A stretch of 64,000 nucleotides of DNA from Diphasiastrum complanatum (taxonomy: Eukaryota; Streptophyta; Lycopodiopsida; Lycopodiales; Lycopodiaceae). The stretch's first letter is position 1. Each line of letters opens with the position of its first letter. The translations under genes were made by a program, and so were the position numbers. The DNA lies in assembly GCA_029204225.1 (NCBI GenBank), contig CM055106.1:15821278-15885277 (forward strand), written 5' to 3'. The notes under the pieces were generated by a model. It was not told where the DNA came from, made no database searches, and saw only the letters and a program-made list of their open reading frames with translations. Of the stretch, positions 53,360 to 62,859 are shown one piece after another.

Positions 53360-53409
53360 GATGGTCCTGTATCTATAGGATTGTGATGGTCCCATATCTA
53401 TAGGATTGA
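53360..53409. repeat. 25-bp tandem duplication that breaks the methyltransferase-like frame
   Basis: GATGGTCC..TATCTATAGG is present twice (53360-53384 and 53385-53409, two differences). With one copy the frame from 53165 would run into the frame at 53406 without a stop; with two copies it meets TGA at about 53384. Confidence 0.85.
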
Positions 53410-54395
53410 TCATTCTAGATACACAACTACATAAGGAGATTTCGGAAGTATGGACAAAGGACTATTTCAAAGCCTCAATCTCTCATGTCCAAACTTTTAA
53501 TGGTACTAATGAACTAGTCATGGTATCGTTTATGGATTTTATATATATTTCAAATCTAGTTATGGCATTGAAAGAACTAGAATATACTTTCCATTACGAA
53601 ATGGGAGTTTATAGATCAAAATCAGAAAAACAAGGAATTACAACAAAGTCCTACACACTAGCAGTTGTGGTAATCTTTTTAAGTAAAGATTCCAAATTTG
53701 TGACCTACAACAACTTAATTCTAAGCAGAACAGGGACAGTTGACATTTCATGGGACACTTCAACGATAACTTTGGATGATGAGGACGACATCAAAGACCA
53801 ATCATATGAAATGGTTGGAATTCATTTATTGAAAAATCTTAAGGATCCTATTTTTATTCAAGATCTCGTAAAAGTGTTTGGTAGAGAAGATCAATTTGTA
53901 GTAGATCTTTTCTATGGAGGAGTTGCTTTGAAAGAAGGGCTACTAATGGAACGAAAAGGAGTTGCCATTTTATTGACTGATATGGAAGCAAAAGCTTTGG
54001 AGGCAACATGTTCAAATCTCGTGGACACAAAGCCGTCAGTGGCAAAATTTGCAGGATTGTTAGAGGGTCCAAGTTCAATAGAAGAAAGTCATACTCCTAT
54101 GCCTATTACAAATGTTGAAGAACTTGTCTCTATAGTACAAGAAGCAAGGGCGATATGGGAAGAAAAAGAGAAACAGAAAGAAATTGATGAGAGTGGTGAA
54201 TCCCCTTCTGATATTCAAATTGATGTACTTGAACAGGAAAGTCATCTTTCTACAGGGGATTGACATAAATTTCTCAAGTTTTGATACCTATAATTTCATA
54301 GTTTATAGTAGCCTTTTTGTAGTGTACAAATGGCCATGGTAGGAATCAAACAGTTAGATAATTATAGATATTTAAAAATCCTTTTTGTACATGAA

Positions 54396-54640
54396 TTAAA
54401 TCTTAGATTGACAAATGAAGCTAAAATCACATCCTCTAATAACCTCTATTCCAAGAATGAAACTTAATAGGCCGAGATCTACCATCTTAAACTCTTTTGC
54501 TAAAGCAATTTTTACATCTCTAATTCCATCTAGATTATTACCACTCAAGATAATGTCATCTACATACAAGACAAAAATAATGATCATGCCATCATGAAAA
54601 CTTATATACAATGATGGAGTTTCTCCTTGAGGCTCCAAAG
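54396..54640 (-). mobile_element. Ty1/copia RT fragment
   Basis: Minus frame of 80 residues: PSLYISFHDGMIIIFVLYVDDIILSGNNLDG, then EFKMVDLGLLSFILGIEVIRGCDFSFICQSK. Contains the YVDD catalytic motif and the following conserved block, close to copia B. Nothing else of the element is present. Confidence 0.92.
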
Positions 54641-55048
54641 AGTTTCTATCTTCTCACTATGGAGAATGAGAATACATAGTAAAACACACTTCCTTTGCTA
54701 AGTTAGGTGAAAATCCAGCATGTAATAAGGAAGTAGACTCCACTTTCTTGCCCTAATGTGAAAACCCTAGCCTAGATCCAAGAGTCATGCTTGGTAGGTG
54801 CATGGTAGGTACAAATCTCATCATAAATCATGGTCTAGATCCTACAAAGTAGGAATCACTACCAAATGGACACAACCACTCCTCTTGACTCGTGGTAACC
54901 TACATTAGGTGTGTATGTACAAGAGGCACTTTGGCCATTCAAGTAACCAACAAACAATATTAACAAAATGTACAATATTCTACATGGCTAGATTTGCCAA
55001 TGTAGGCAATTTTTCACAAAAACATATAGTTCTCAAGTTTTATAAATA

Positions 55049-56031
55049 ATGACAAACCTTTTTTTGCAAAAAATGTCATGTGAAAGCATAGGTGACAAGT
55101 TGCACTATCATACACTGATACTAGATCTCAATGGACTATTGATGTGCAAGTTTTTTGGAAATGGTCCAACCAACCAAGAGATTTATAACATTGGGTGGGA
55201 AAGGATCATACTACGCACGGCTTGCATTGACTTCTTGAGTGCAATTTCCAATCATTTTAATATTGGGTTGTGGTCATGTGCAAAAGAGAAGAACATTGTA
55301 CCAAGGATTCAATTGTTGGAGCATGTGGCCAAAAGACAATTTCCTTCTTTTATAACTTGGGGACAAGAAAAATGTTTCAAGCAATCGTCACCTTGTTTAT
55401 ATAGACCAGACAAGCCAAATGTGGAATCAATGTTCAAGCGACTATCTTGAGTGTGGGCAAATTTCACAGGTTTTTGTGATGAAAGAACTACCATATTAAT
55501 AGATGATAGTCCATAGAAAGGATGTCTTAACAATCCCGAAAATTGCATATTTCCCAATCCATTTATAGGAGAAGTTGAAGATGATGTACTCAACAACAAG
55601 CTCTTTTTGTATCTTCTCAAATTAAGACAAGTTCTTGATGTTCGGCCAGTCATAGAAGCAACAAGATATGGACAACTGCCAGTGATAGAAGGTCATCCTT
55701 TTATGGACATTTTCAATATGTTATAAAGATGTTTCCTAGTAGTACAAGTACTCGGGTTTCATCAGAACATTTATTGCAATCAAGTTACTCTTCGTCACCA
55801 AGAATTGAGGCTAGCAATTCACAGGTACTCGAAGGAGAGCAACAAAAAAGACGAAGACCTGATCCACCTGTAAAGTTGACATCAAGTCAATTGAAAATAT
55901 TAGAGGACATGCGACCAGTACAAAGTATGAGTGACATGGAAGCTAGCCTAAAAGCAATAGAGCTTGGCTATTGTAAACCTTACACGACTGGAACTGCTAC
56001 AAAGAGATATTTGCGCCCATTGGAAAAATAG
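55049..56031 (+). pseudogene. FCP1/NLI-type HAD phosphatase-like gene, broken
   Basis: One frame from 55049 runs through two stops to about 55725. Motif I reads LILDLNGLL (first Asp at residue 26; the second catalytic Asp is Asn), then CIDFLSAISNHFNIGLWSCAKEKN, then WANFTGF, then TILIDDSP followed by TAG (55514-55516) and KGCLNNPENCIFP. The first stop is TGA at 55448-55450. FCP1-like proteins have DxDxT/V at motif I and IDDSP.K at the last motif. Some plant relatives carry DLNGLL, so Asn may be a family trait and not damage. A shifted frame, 55729-56031, adds a Ser-rich and basic tail (QQKRRRPDPP) that may be the C-terminus. It lies 0.8 kb after the ParB-like gene on the same strand. Confidence 0.72.
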
Positions 56032-57688
56032 AAAAGACTTTTAAAATGTTCAAATCTCATACAATCTATTTTGTACATTCATTATTCAAATGATATATTT
56101 TATATTTTATCTTTCATAAATTTAATGTTCATGTGTGTATCTTATTTCTATCAATATGATGGTTTTTATTTATTTATTGGATATCAAGTTTTATGTTTGA
56201 TTTTCTTGAATTTCAAAATTGGATGTAAATTGAATTAATTATTTTTATATTATAAAATCATACTTAAGTAATTTGGCTTGTTCAATGATAATCACATAGA
56301 TTAAAAATGCATAGGTTATGCTTGTAGTAATCATTGTTCATGTTGCATTCTCAAATATGTTATACCCAATGAAATATGACAGTGGTGGTTCACAATATAG
56401 AGCATTGTGCATATTTTTATTTGTACATGTTTAACTACTATCAAGTACTGTGTAAATCATGCATTAGTTACAACAAAATCCAAATACATTGCACATATGT
56501 TTATCAATTTTGTTTTTTGTTTGTGTTTCAACTATTAATAATATACATTCATAATTATACAATCACAACAAAAGCCAATACCTTGCACATACATTAACAA
56601 TTTTGTCTTTTGTTTATGTTCTAGCTATTAGAATTATACATTTATGATTGTACAATCATAATCAAATGAGAAATTAACTCCAAATAATCATGAAGGTTAT
56701 CACATGCACCTCAAAACCTATCGTGAACAAATTGCAACTCAATAAAAGTTTGTAACATAATTAAATGAAATCAAGTAGTCAATAATTGTTGGTTTCTTTA
56801 CTTGAGGGTAAAGATGTGTGTAGACAATTTTTTTTATACTTTGACTCGTGATATAAACATGATTTGTTGTTACAATACGATTACTATTTTAATAAAATAT
56901 ATAGCAATTACATTTGGCAAATGCATCAATTTCTTAGAAATTTCACAATGTCTATATATAAAAGAGAAATTTATCTAGTGCGATTTTATAAAAGAGAACA
57001 TAACATCCACCAAAAAGCTTCATTCATTGTAAATTGTGATATAAAACTAGCTAAAAATGATTCAATGGTGCAATTGAAAACTTGAGATGTGCTCAAGTTG
57101 AAAGAAGAACAAACAAAATTGAATTATTTTTAAAACACACAAACACTTCAAGATAAAGCATTTATGAATTCATTAAATCAAAATGGTGTTTGGTGTTAAA
57201 ATATGACCACAAATCACAGTGGGGGTGTATGGATAGAGTTGCTGACTACAACCAGCCAGTTGCCTAGCCAAAAAAAAAGTCCACAAGTCATAATTTTGTT
57301 AAAAATATAACTCGAAAATATTGTATGATATTTTTGATGTCTATAGTCCTCAACTTTGGTTAAGAGTGACATATAAAAATAAAATGTTATCCATGCACAA
57401 TCCATAGAGTCAACATAAAATGATTAAGAGAGATGTATAAAAGGATTACCTTCTTTCAATCAATCTCCAAACAAAAAAACATGTGCAAATAGTATGAAGA
57501 AACAAATAAGAAATCAAATTTCATATTTTTTGCAAAGAATGGAACTCGGGATTTTCCCAAAATTACTAAAACAGTGTTATTAGGGCCAAAAACTAAAGAA
57601 CTAAGGAAATAAACATCCATCTCATTTCTTCGAGATAGATTACCTGAGGTAGAAGCTGATTTTTTGACGCAATCTCACGCAAGGTGAA
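56032..57688. other. No gene recognised; AT-rich with a 95-bp duplication
   Basis: Two diverged direct copies (about 56476-56570 and 56571-56660) share TTGCACATA, CAATTTTGT and TACAATCA. The rest is AT-rich with short open frames only. Confidence 0.5.
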
Positions 57689-58247
57689 CGCCATATCTCT
57701 CTCTCCCCCAATGGGCACCCTACTCCTCTTATATAGATGGCATTTAGTTCTCTCCAATACACTATGGAGTTCCATGCACATCCAATGAGGAAGAGAGAGG
57801 CCTAGAGGAGTTCAAGAGCCTTCATAGGCTTATGGAAGTTCATCAGACGTCTTCCATAACTTATGACTCTTTGATTTCTATTCTTGTGGAACTTGAAACT
57901 CAATGGAAGGTCATCAGACATCTTACATAACTTATGACTCTTTGATTCTTGTGGAACTTGAAACTCAATGGACCTTTTAGGAGGGCGCCCTCCTACTAGG
58001 ACCCATTTCCCAAGTTGTGCTTGTATACTTTGGTCCAATAAAGTGATATGGTTCAAGGTTGAGGCCGCCCTCCTACTAGGACCCATTGCCCAAGTTGTGC
58101 TTGTATACTTTGGTCCAATAAAGTGATATGGTTCAAGGTTGAGGCCCAAGGTTTAGAAATATAGTCATCCAATAACTTTCTAAGACCTTTCTAGGTTCCA
58201 TACCTCCATCCAAGGCATAGACACCTACCTGCCCTTAACCAAGGACA
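57689..58247. repeat. Dispersed repeat, copy 2, with internal duplications
   Basis: Matches 24197-24612 in the same orientation. Here an 80-bp segment (CGCCCTCCTACTAGGACCCAT..., at 57986 and 58066) and a shorter segment (CATCAGAC.TCT..CATAACTTATGACTCTTTGATT, at about 57842 and 57912) are duplicated. The 16-bp palindrome AGGAGGGCGCCCTCCT lies at 57979-57994. Confidence 0.88.
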
Positions 58248-58618
58248 CTAGTACCTTTATCTAAGAAATCTATCCTTATTTCTAAGGGTACCCCCTATCC
58301 AAAGGTCACATGACTCCATACCTCTGACTAAGGTATAGTCACTTGCCTGCCCTTATCCAAGGGTACATACACTTAATCCTAAGAGTACCTTGCCATGTAG
58401 CCCCCAACACTAAATGGACTAATAGGGGTCTGAAGTACTACTAGTTACATAGGTATGTAACAACAGAACAGCTTCTTCGTCGTCTATGAATTTGACTATT
58501 TTTTGTGTTGTGCTAGTTTTTGGTCTTGTTTTAATTGCTTCGGGCCCTTCTTCTTCTTCTGCTTAGTTGTGCTCTTGTTGGTGTACAAAGCGTGAGAATC
58601 AGCTGAGGAACTAGAGGC

Positions 58619-58978
58619 TTAGCTCCTTCGCGTGTCTTCCTGCAACAACATTGTAATGACTCTTGAAAGAATCAGTTCTGGATGTGTCGTGATGATCATC
58701 AACCAGCTGTCGTATGAGCTTGGCAAGCTTGTAAGCAGTTGCATCACTACATCTTGATTGTGTATGACAGATCCAACAGTGGTCATTTGCTTCAGTAGGT
58801 TCTTGAATTGGTTGATGTGATTATGTAGGGAATCACCATTTGCCATCTTGAGGGAGTAAAATTTCTTCCTGAGATGTAGCTTGGAAGCTATATCTTGCAC
58901 TTCGTATAGCGTGCTCAAGATGTCCCAGACTTCTTTGAATGTTTGGGCCTCGGATACATGGTCAATCTGAGTATCCAA
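58619..58978 (-). mobile_element. Ty1/copia gag (UBN2) fragment
   Basis: 119-residue minus frame: AQTFKEVWDILSTLYEVQDIASKLHLRKKFYSLKM, HINQFKNLLKQM and LLTSLPSSYDSWLMII, the standard UBN2 gag pattern (L...Y, LP.SY..W). No knuckle or pol follows. Confidence 0.9.
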
Positions 58979-59419
58979 AATGTTGAGGATGATCAGCGCG
59001 AAAGTCTTTTATCCTTCAACTTCCATCTGGCAATTGTTGCATTGTTTGCTTTGGGTTTCCCTTCTGCACATGTAACAACGTCATACAATTCTTTAGCCAT
59101 TAGCACTATTTTTATCTTAAATTTACATAGATGGTGTAATTCACCTGATCATGAGACTGTTTTTTGCAACTTTAGTCCTCGGATAATTCAGGAACGCTGC
59201 CCAAATCAATCTCTTGATCATCAATTTGATCACCAAAGTCATTGAACAAACTTTTTTTTCCAGATCCATTACTTGATTTTACAACATGATAACATCCATC
59301 GACCTACATAACACCATCTACACAAGAAGATTCACCAAAATGTGTGAGAAATGCAAAATGAGTCACTTCTACTTGCTTATCCTTCTCATCATAAGTGAGC
59401 CTTGAAGGCATTTGTCTTT

Positions 59420-59880
59420 CCCTTGATGTTGTCCTTGGCTTTTGACTTGATGAAGGTCCATCATCATCACCATCTAAGTAGGATCTTTTACATCAACATC
59501 AAGAATGTTATATCCATCCACATCATCATCAATAATGCTTGAAGACACTTTTGGAATGTTCCCCTCATCAAAAATGACATCTCTACCAACAATCACTTTT
59601 TTAGTAGAAGGAATGTAAACCTTGTAGGCTTTACTCACCTCACTATATCCAACAAAAATACCTTTCTTTGAGATAGATTCTCCTTGGTCCTATCATCAAG
59701 AGTAATGTTGACATAGCATGTGCATCCAAAAAATCTTAGAAAGTTGACACTTGGCCTTCTCTTGAATAGCATCTCAAAAGGTGTCCTTCCATCCAAAATA
59801 GCACTCGGCCACCTATTGCACAAGAAATTGGCACACAACAAAGCTTGATCCCAAAATGGTTTATCAAGATTAGCACAACC
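59420..59880 (-). mobile_element. Ty1/copia integrase C-terminal fragment
   Basis: Minus frames: CANFLCNRWPSAILDGRTPFEMLFKRRPSVNFLRFFGCTCYV, then a shift, then YKVYIPSTKKVIVGRDVIFDEG. This is the TP.E...G.KP....LR.FGC block and the following (S/K).YR.Y....K....RDV.F.E block. Confidence 0.88.
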
Positions 59881-59949
59881 TCATGGCTTTAGTACTTTCA
59901 CATAAAGTCCTATTTTTTCTTAGCATGGCGACTCCTCTGAAGATAGACC

Positions 59950-60458
59950 TGTTACTTGATCAGGGACAACTAACTAACAGTTTAGGATTAATTGTGTCTT
60001 TTAAACTGGTACTTAGTGACCTTACAGTGTGCACAAATAGATGTTGAAATAGAAGAACATAAACTATTTGAGATAGACATACAGAGATATAGAGAAAGAT
60101 ATAGAAGAAAAAGATAGTCGAGTTCAAGCGCTATGTAAAGTCTGCCAACGAGCAGAACATAGCTGATTCGTGAGAGGAATGACAGGCTGCCAATGAGCAA
60201 GACACTAATCGACTCACTCATAATGAAAATACAGATTGCAATTGTTCTCTTATCTCGATCTTTTGTTATTCGTGTCATTTGTTTGATAGAATGAATTTGT
60301 GTCTATGGTCAGTAGTCATTTGCTTAGGATCCTACATTAATTCCTCATGTTAGCTCAAGTAGGTAGCAAAAGTCAGGTGCAAAGAAGAAGTAGAGCAGTG
60401 CTTGGCGAAACGAAAACAATCATGAATACCGAAACAAAAACAATCGCAAACATCTACA
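59950..60458 (+). repeat. Possible 5' LTR of copia K (limits uncertain)
   Basis: The right end (ATCTACA) is fixed by the adjoining primer site. The left end is guessed at TGTTACTTGATCAGG; no second copy is in the window. Confidence 0.35.
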
Positions 60459-60470
60459 TGGTATCAGACC
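60459..60470 (+). other. Primer-binding site of copia K
   Basis: TGGTATCAGACC, one base from the canonical initiator Met-tRNA complement. Confidence 0.8.
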
Positions 60471-60493
60471 AGTGATTCTCTAAGACAACACAA

Positions 60494-61480
60494 TATGGCT
60501 GCAACGATCCAGATGAGAATAGCAATCAATCTTGATGGAGCAAACTACTAAACACGAAAGTTTAAAATCAAAACGCTTTTGAAAGGTGAAGGCATCTGGT
60601 CAGTGATCGAAGTCACAGAATATCAACCTCCAGAGGGAGGCGTGAGGAGAGTTGAGTGGATCAGAAAAGATGAACGCACAATGGCGATCATCATTTCATC
60701 CATCAACGAAGAAATACTCATGTAGAGTGAAGATTGTGCGAGCAACCATGAAGCATGGGAAAGACTAAAACAGAAATACGAAGTGAGGACTACCGCTTCG
60801 GTGATGCACCTCCACAATCAGCTACAAGCCATGCGATGGGATGGCAATCAGTTAGATCAGCACGTCAAGAAGATCAGAACGATCTTCGCTCAACTTGCTG
60901 CGTCTGGATAGGAGCACCAGGTTCCAGCACCACAACAGCTGATGTACTTCATGAAATCACTGCCAACTTCCTTTCAGCCGCTAAGAATGCTCAATCTAAG
61001 CTTACCAGACATGACATTCGAACAGGCTGTCAGTCTTGTCACTAATGAGAGACGAAGGAGAAGGAAGCAGTGACCAAGAGAAAGCCCTTTTCACGAAGGG
61101 AAGGAAGAAGAACAAAAACAAGCTTAGATTCAACAAGGTGAATACAAAGTCTTCGAGCAAAGACAACGACAACTAACAAACCTCCTCCTGTGTTCATTGT
61201 CACAAGCTGGGACACACAACCAACAAATGCTAGTTTAACCCGACCATACCTTGTATGCATTGGAAGAAGAAGGGACACTTTGCATATGATTGCAGATTCA
61301 ACCCAAAAAGAAAAAACAAGACTGAGAAAGTGTTGGCTGATACGCATCCCTCAACTCTGGCTATGGCTCCAACTAACGAGTGCTATGGTGGACTCCCAAC
61401 TAGAACATGTTATGGCTCTGACTAGGCATTGTGGCTTTCCCAACCAATGGCTATGGCTTCCAATTAACCGAGAGGTTGAA
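60494..61480 (+). mobile_element. Ty1/copia gag of element K, with stops
   Basis: Starts 24 bp after the primer site: MAATIQMRIAINLDGANY, stop, RKFKIKTLLKGEGIWSVIE, then NHEAWERLKQKYEVRTTASVMHLHNQLQAM, and MKSLPTSFQPL. Two zinc knuckles follow: CVHCHKLGHTTNKC and PCMHWKKKGHFAYDC (the second lacks one Cys). At least three stops. No protease is recognised before the sequence gives way to the gypsy-like LTR region. Confidence 0.88.
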
Positions 61481-61489
61481 GGATGAGAA

Positions 61490-62091
61490 GATCTATAGTG
61501 AGTGGGTGAGTATTTCGGACAAGATCCACTCTTCTCTCGTTTCTCTACTTAGGAACTGACTCAAATGACGGCTTAACCTAAAAGATAAAACCCTAAACTA
61601 AATCTTATCCTCTAAGGCTTATCCTACTAGAGAATGGAGGGCCTAGATTAACTTAACCTGTTGCCAGATGAATAATATACAATACAATGTGAAGTAACAC
61701 AGTACATGAAACCACACAAGGGAGGACACTCAGAGAGAAGGATAGGCATGTATTGCAAATGAGGGTCTTTTTTAAAAATGGACTCTTCCACTCCTATATA
61801 TACTTGGAGTGGTGGTCACTTACAAAAAGGCACTATGGGACAAATAGCCCACATAGGCTTAACTTGGTACCATGGAACAAACCCCCAATGGACCATAAAC
61901 AACTGAATTAACTTAAGTTGAACTTATTCAGAGTTCCAATCTTCTAGACTTAGGCTTAGAACTAAACAACTTTAAGTCGTTACAACATGGCACAAAGGCC
62001 TAAACTTGACTGATCCAGTTCTAGGCTTAAGTCTGTATCTTTTTCAAGATGGCTCAAATATTCATAGAATATCAGCCTACATTATCCCCTC
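61490..62091 (-). repeat. 3' LTR of gypsy-like element J (lower limit uncertain)
   Basis: Begins on the minus strand at TGTAGGCTGATATTC (62091) right after a polypurine tract. It contains a TATATATAGGAG TATA-like box near 61795. The lower end is only a guess. Confidence 0.55.
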
Positions 62092-62103
62092 CTTCAAAAG
62101 ATT
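62092..62103 (-). other. Polypurine tract of element J
   Basis: Minus strand GAAGGAGGGGATAA, the usual form before a gypsy 3' LTR, abutting TGTAGG. Confidence 0.8.
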
Positions 62104-62481
62104 GGCAGTCCCATGCCAATTGTCGTTGCCTGTTGTCTTGTCTGGTCTTCCCGCAGCTCTGCATTGATGGCAACCCGGATTTTATGAGCTTCTCTGCCAA
62201 TCTGTTCCATTCTCTCGAATCAAATTTTTCCCTCAAATGGTTGTGGCCGATAGTAATCAAGCATTTTCTGTACAAATCCGTACACGTACCAAGATTCAAC
62301 CATGTCAACCTGAAGTTCATTGGTGATCGTCGTCCGATAGTAAAGCCTTGCCACATTGATGTGATCCATGGGTATGCTTAGAGGCTTATTTAGATCCAAA
62401 ACTATTGGTGGCAGATCTCTATCCCAAAAACAATTTAAGGTAGAAAGAAATGATATTAGGCCGCAATGATCTGCAAAGTAC

Positions 62482-62634
62482 TGTTAGAAAGTGTCAAGGC
62501 TATAACCCTTGCACAACACTCTAGGAACATGAAGAGACGGGTAGCTCAATGGTAGAGCACCCCACCGGAATGGGGGAGGTCCTATGTTCAATCCCTAGCT
62601 CGACCACACACACCAAGTGTAAAAACTTTTCACA
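62482..62634 (+). repeat. 5' LTR of TRIM 2
   Basis: 153 bp; six substitutions from the 3' LTR, five of them transitions. Confidence 0.95.
62535..62606 (+). ncRNA. tRNA-like module in the 5' LTR of TRIM 2
   Basis: Aligned to the 3' LTR copy. D-arm GCTC/GAGC kept, A box TAGCTCAATGG, B box GTTCAATCC. The acceptor stem has two mismatches and the T-stem one, so it is more decayed than the other copy. Confidence 0.75.
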
Positions 62635-62647
62635 TGGTATCAGAGCC
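62635..62647 (+). other. Primer-binding site of TRIM 2
   Basis: TGGTATCAGAGCC, initiator Met-tRNA complement, directly beside the 5' LTR. Confidence 0.93.
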
Positions 62648-62697
62648 ATGGTTGTGGGTGTGGTCTAGGCGGGCGGTAGCTAAAAGGGCTATGCCTT

Positions 62698-62706
62698 GAG
62701 GGGGAG
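62698..62706 (+). other. Polypurine tract of TRIM 2
   Basis: GAGGGGGAG directly before the 3' LTR. Confidence 0.9.
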
Positions 62707-62859
62707 TGTTAGAAAGTGTCAAGGCTATAGCCCTTGCACAACACTCTAGGAACATGAAGGGATGGGTAGCTCAGTGGTAGAGCACCCCACCGGAATGGGG
62801 GAGGTCCTAGGTTCAATCCCTAGCCCGACCACACACACCAAGTGTAAAAACTTTTCACA
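62707..62859 (+). repeat. 3' LTR of TRIM 2
   Basis: 153 bp; carries the better-preserved tRNA-like module. Confidence 0.95.
62760..62831 (+). ncRNA. tRNA-like module in the 3' LTR of TRIM 2
   Basis: 72 nt that divide exactly as a tRNA: acceptor 7, TA, D-arm 4-7-4 (GCTC AGTGGTA GAGC), one base, anticodon arm 17, variable 5 (AGGTC), T-arm 5-7-5 (CTAGG TTCAATC CCTAG), acceptor 7 (CCCGACC), discriminator A. The acceptor has six of seven pairs counting one G-T. The anticodon arm (CCCCA CCGGAAT GGGGG) has four G-C pairs and one A-G mismatch; read this way the anticodon would be GGA, but position 33 is C and not T, so the identity is uncertain. A box (TAGCTCAGTGG) and B box (GGTTCAATCC) match RNA polymerase III internal promoters. 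CCA is not encoded. Confidence 0.82.

Larger units (their letters stand above)
51260..54263 (+). pseudogene. ParB-like domain plus permuted DNA-methyltransferase-like gene, broken
   Basis: From ATG 51260 the N-terminal part (with a basic RKKARYTQR and a Lys-rich run near 51810) is split by shifts near 51390, 51600 and 51870. Frame 51930-52373 holds a ParB/sulfiredoxin-like region: RGLVKDHVLRLIKEFCAHPQPCAVIADVMPFD, then YWVISGQHSIEAAKLMQ, with G120-Q-H-S123 in the position of the ParB G-E-R-R motif. A shift leads to the frame ending at a GT-AG intron (52565-52656), then DFVETAKCTLQKGF onward to 53037. After two more shifts and a 25-bp duplication, frame 53406-54263 has FVVDLFYGGVALKEGLLMERKGVAILLTDMEAKALE (Asp at residue 167), like motif I of beta-class N4/N6 DNA methyltransferases, in which motif I lies after motif IV. 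No clear DPPY is seen. ParB-methyltransferase fusions are known from phages and plasmids. The assignment is by motif only. Confidence 0.5.
62482..62859 (+). mobile_element. TRIM 2: 378-bp LTR element with a tRNA-like sequence in each LTR
   Basis: Two 153-bp LTRs (62482-62634 and 62707-62859), both TGTTAGAAAG...CTTTTCACA, with six differences, enclose only 72 bp. The primer site TGGTATCAGAGCC (62635-62647) follows the first LTR, and the polypurine tract GAGGGGGAG (62698-62706) precedes the second. The flanks are AGTAC on both sides (62477-62481 and 62860-62864), a perfect 5-bp duplication. Removing the element and one AGTAC joins the reading frame of element J (HHVRY to FADHCG), so the insertion came after J. 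It has no coding capacity. Each LTR holds a 72-nt tRNA-like segment. This is among the shortest LTR elements that still show every cis signal. Confidence 0.95.

Noticed and set aside
62535-62831. Two genuine nuclear tRNA genes
   Set aside because: Both copies lie at the same place in the two LTRs of a complete element, the anticodon arm has a mismatch and position 33 is not T. A tRNA-like module is the better call.
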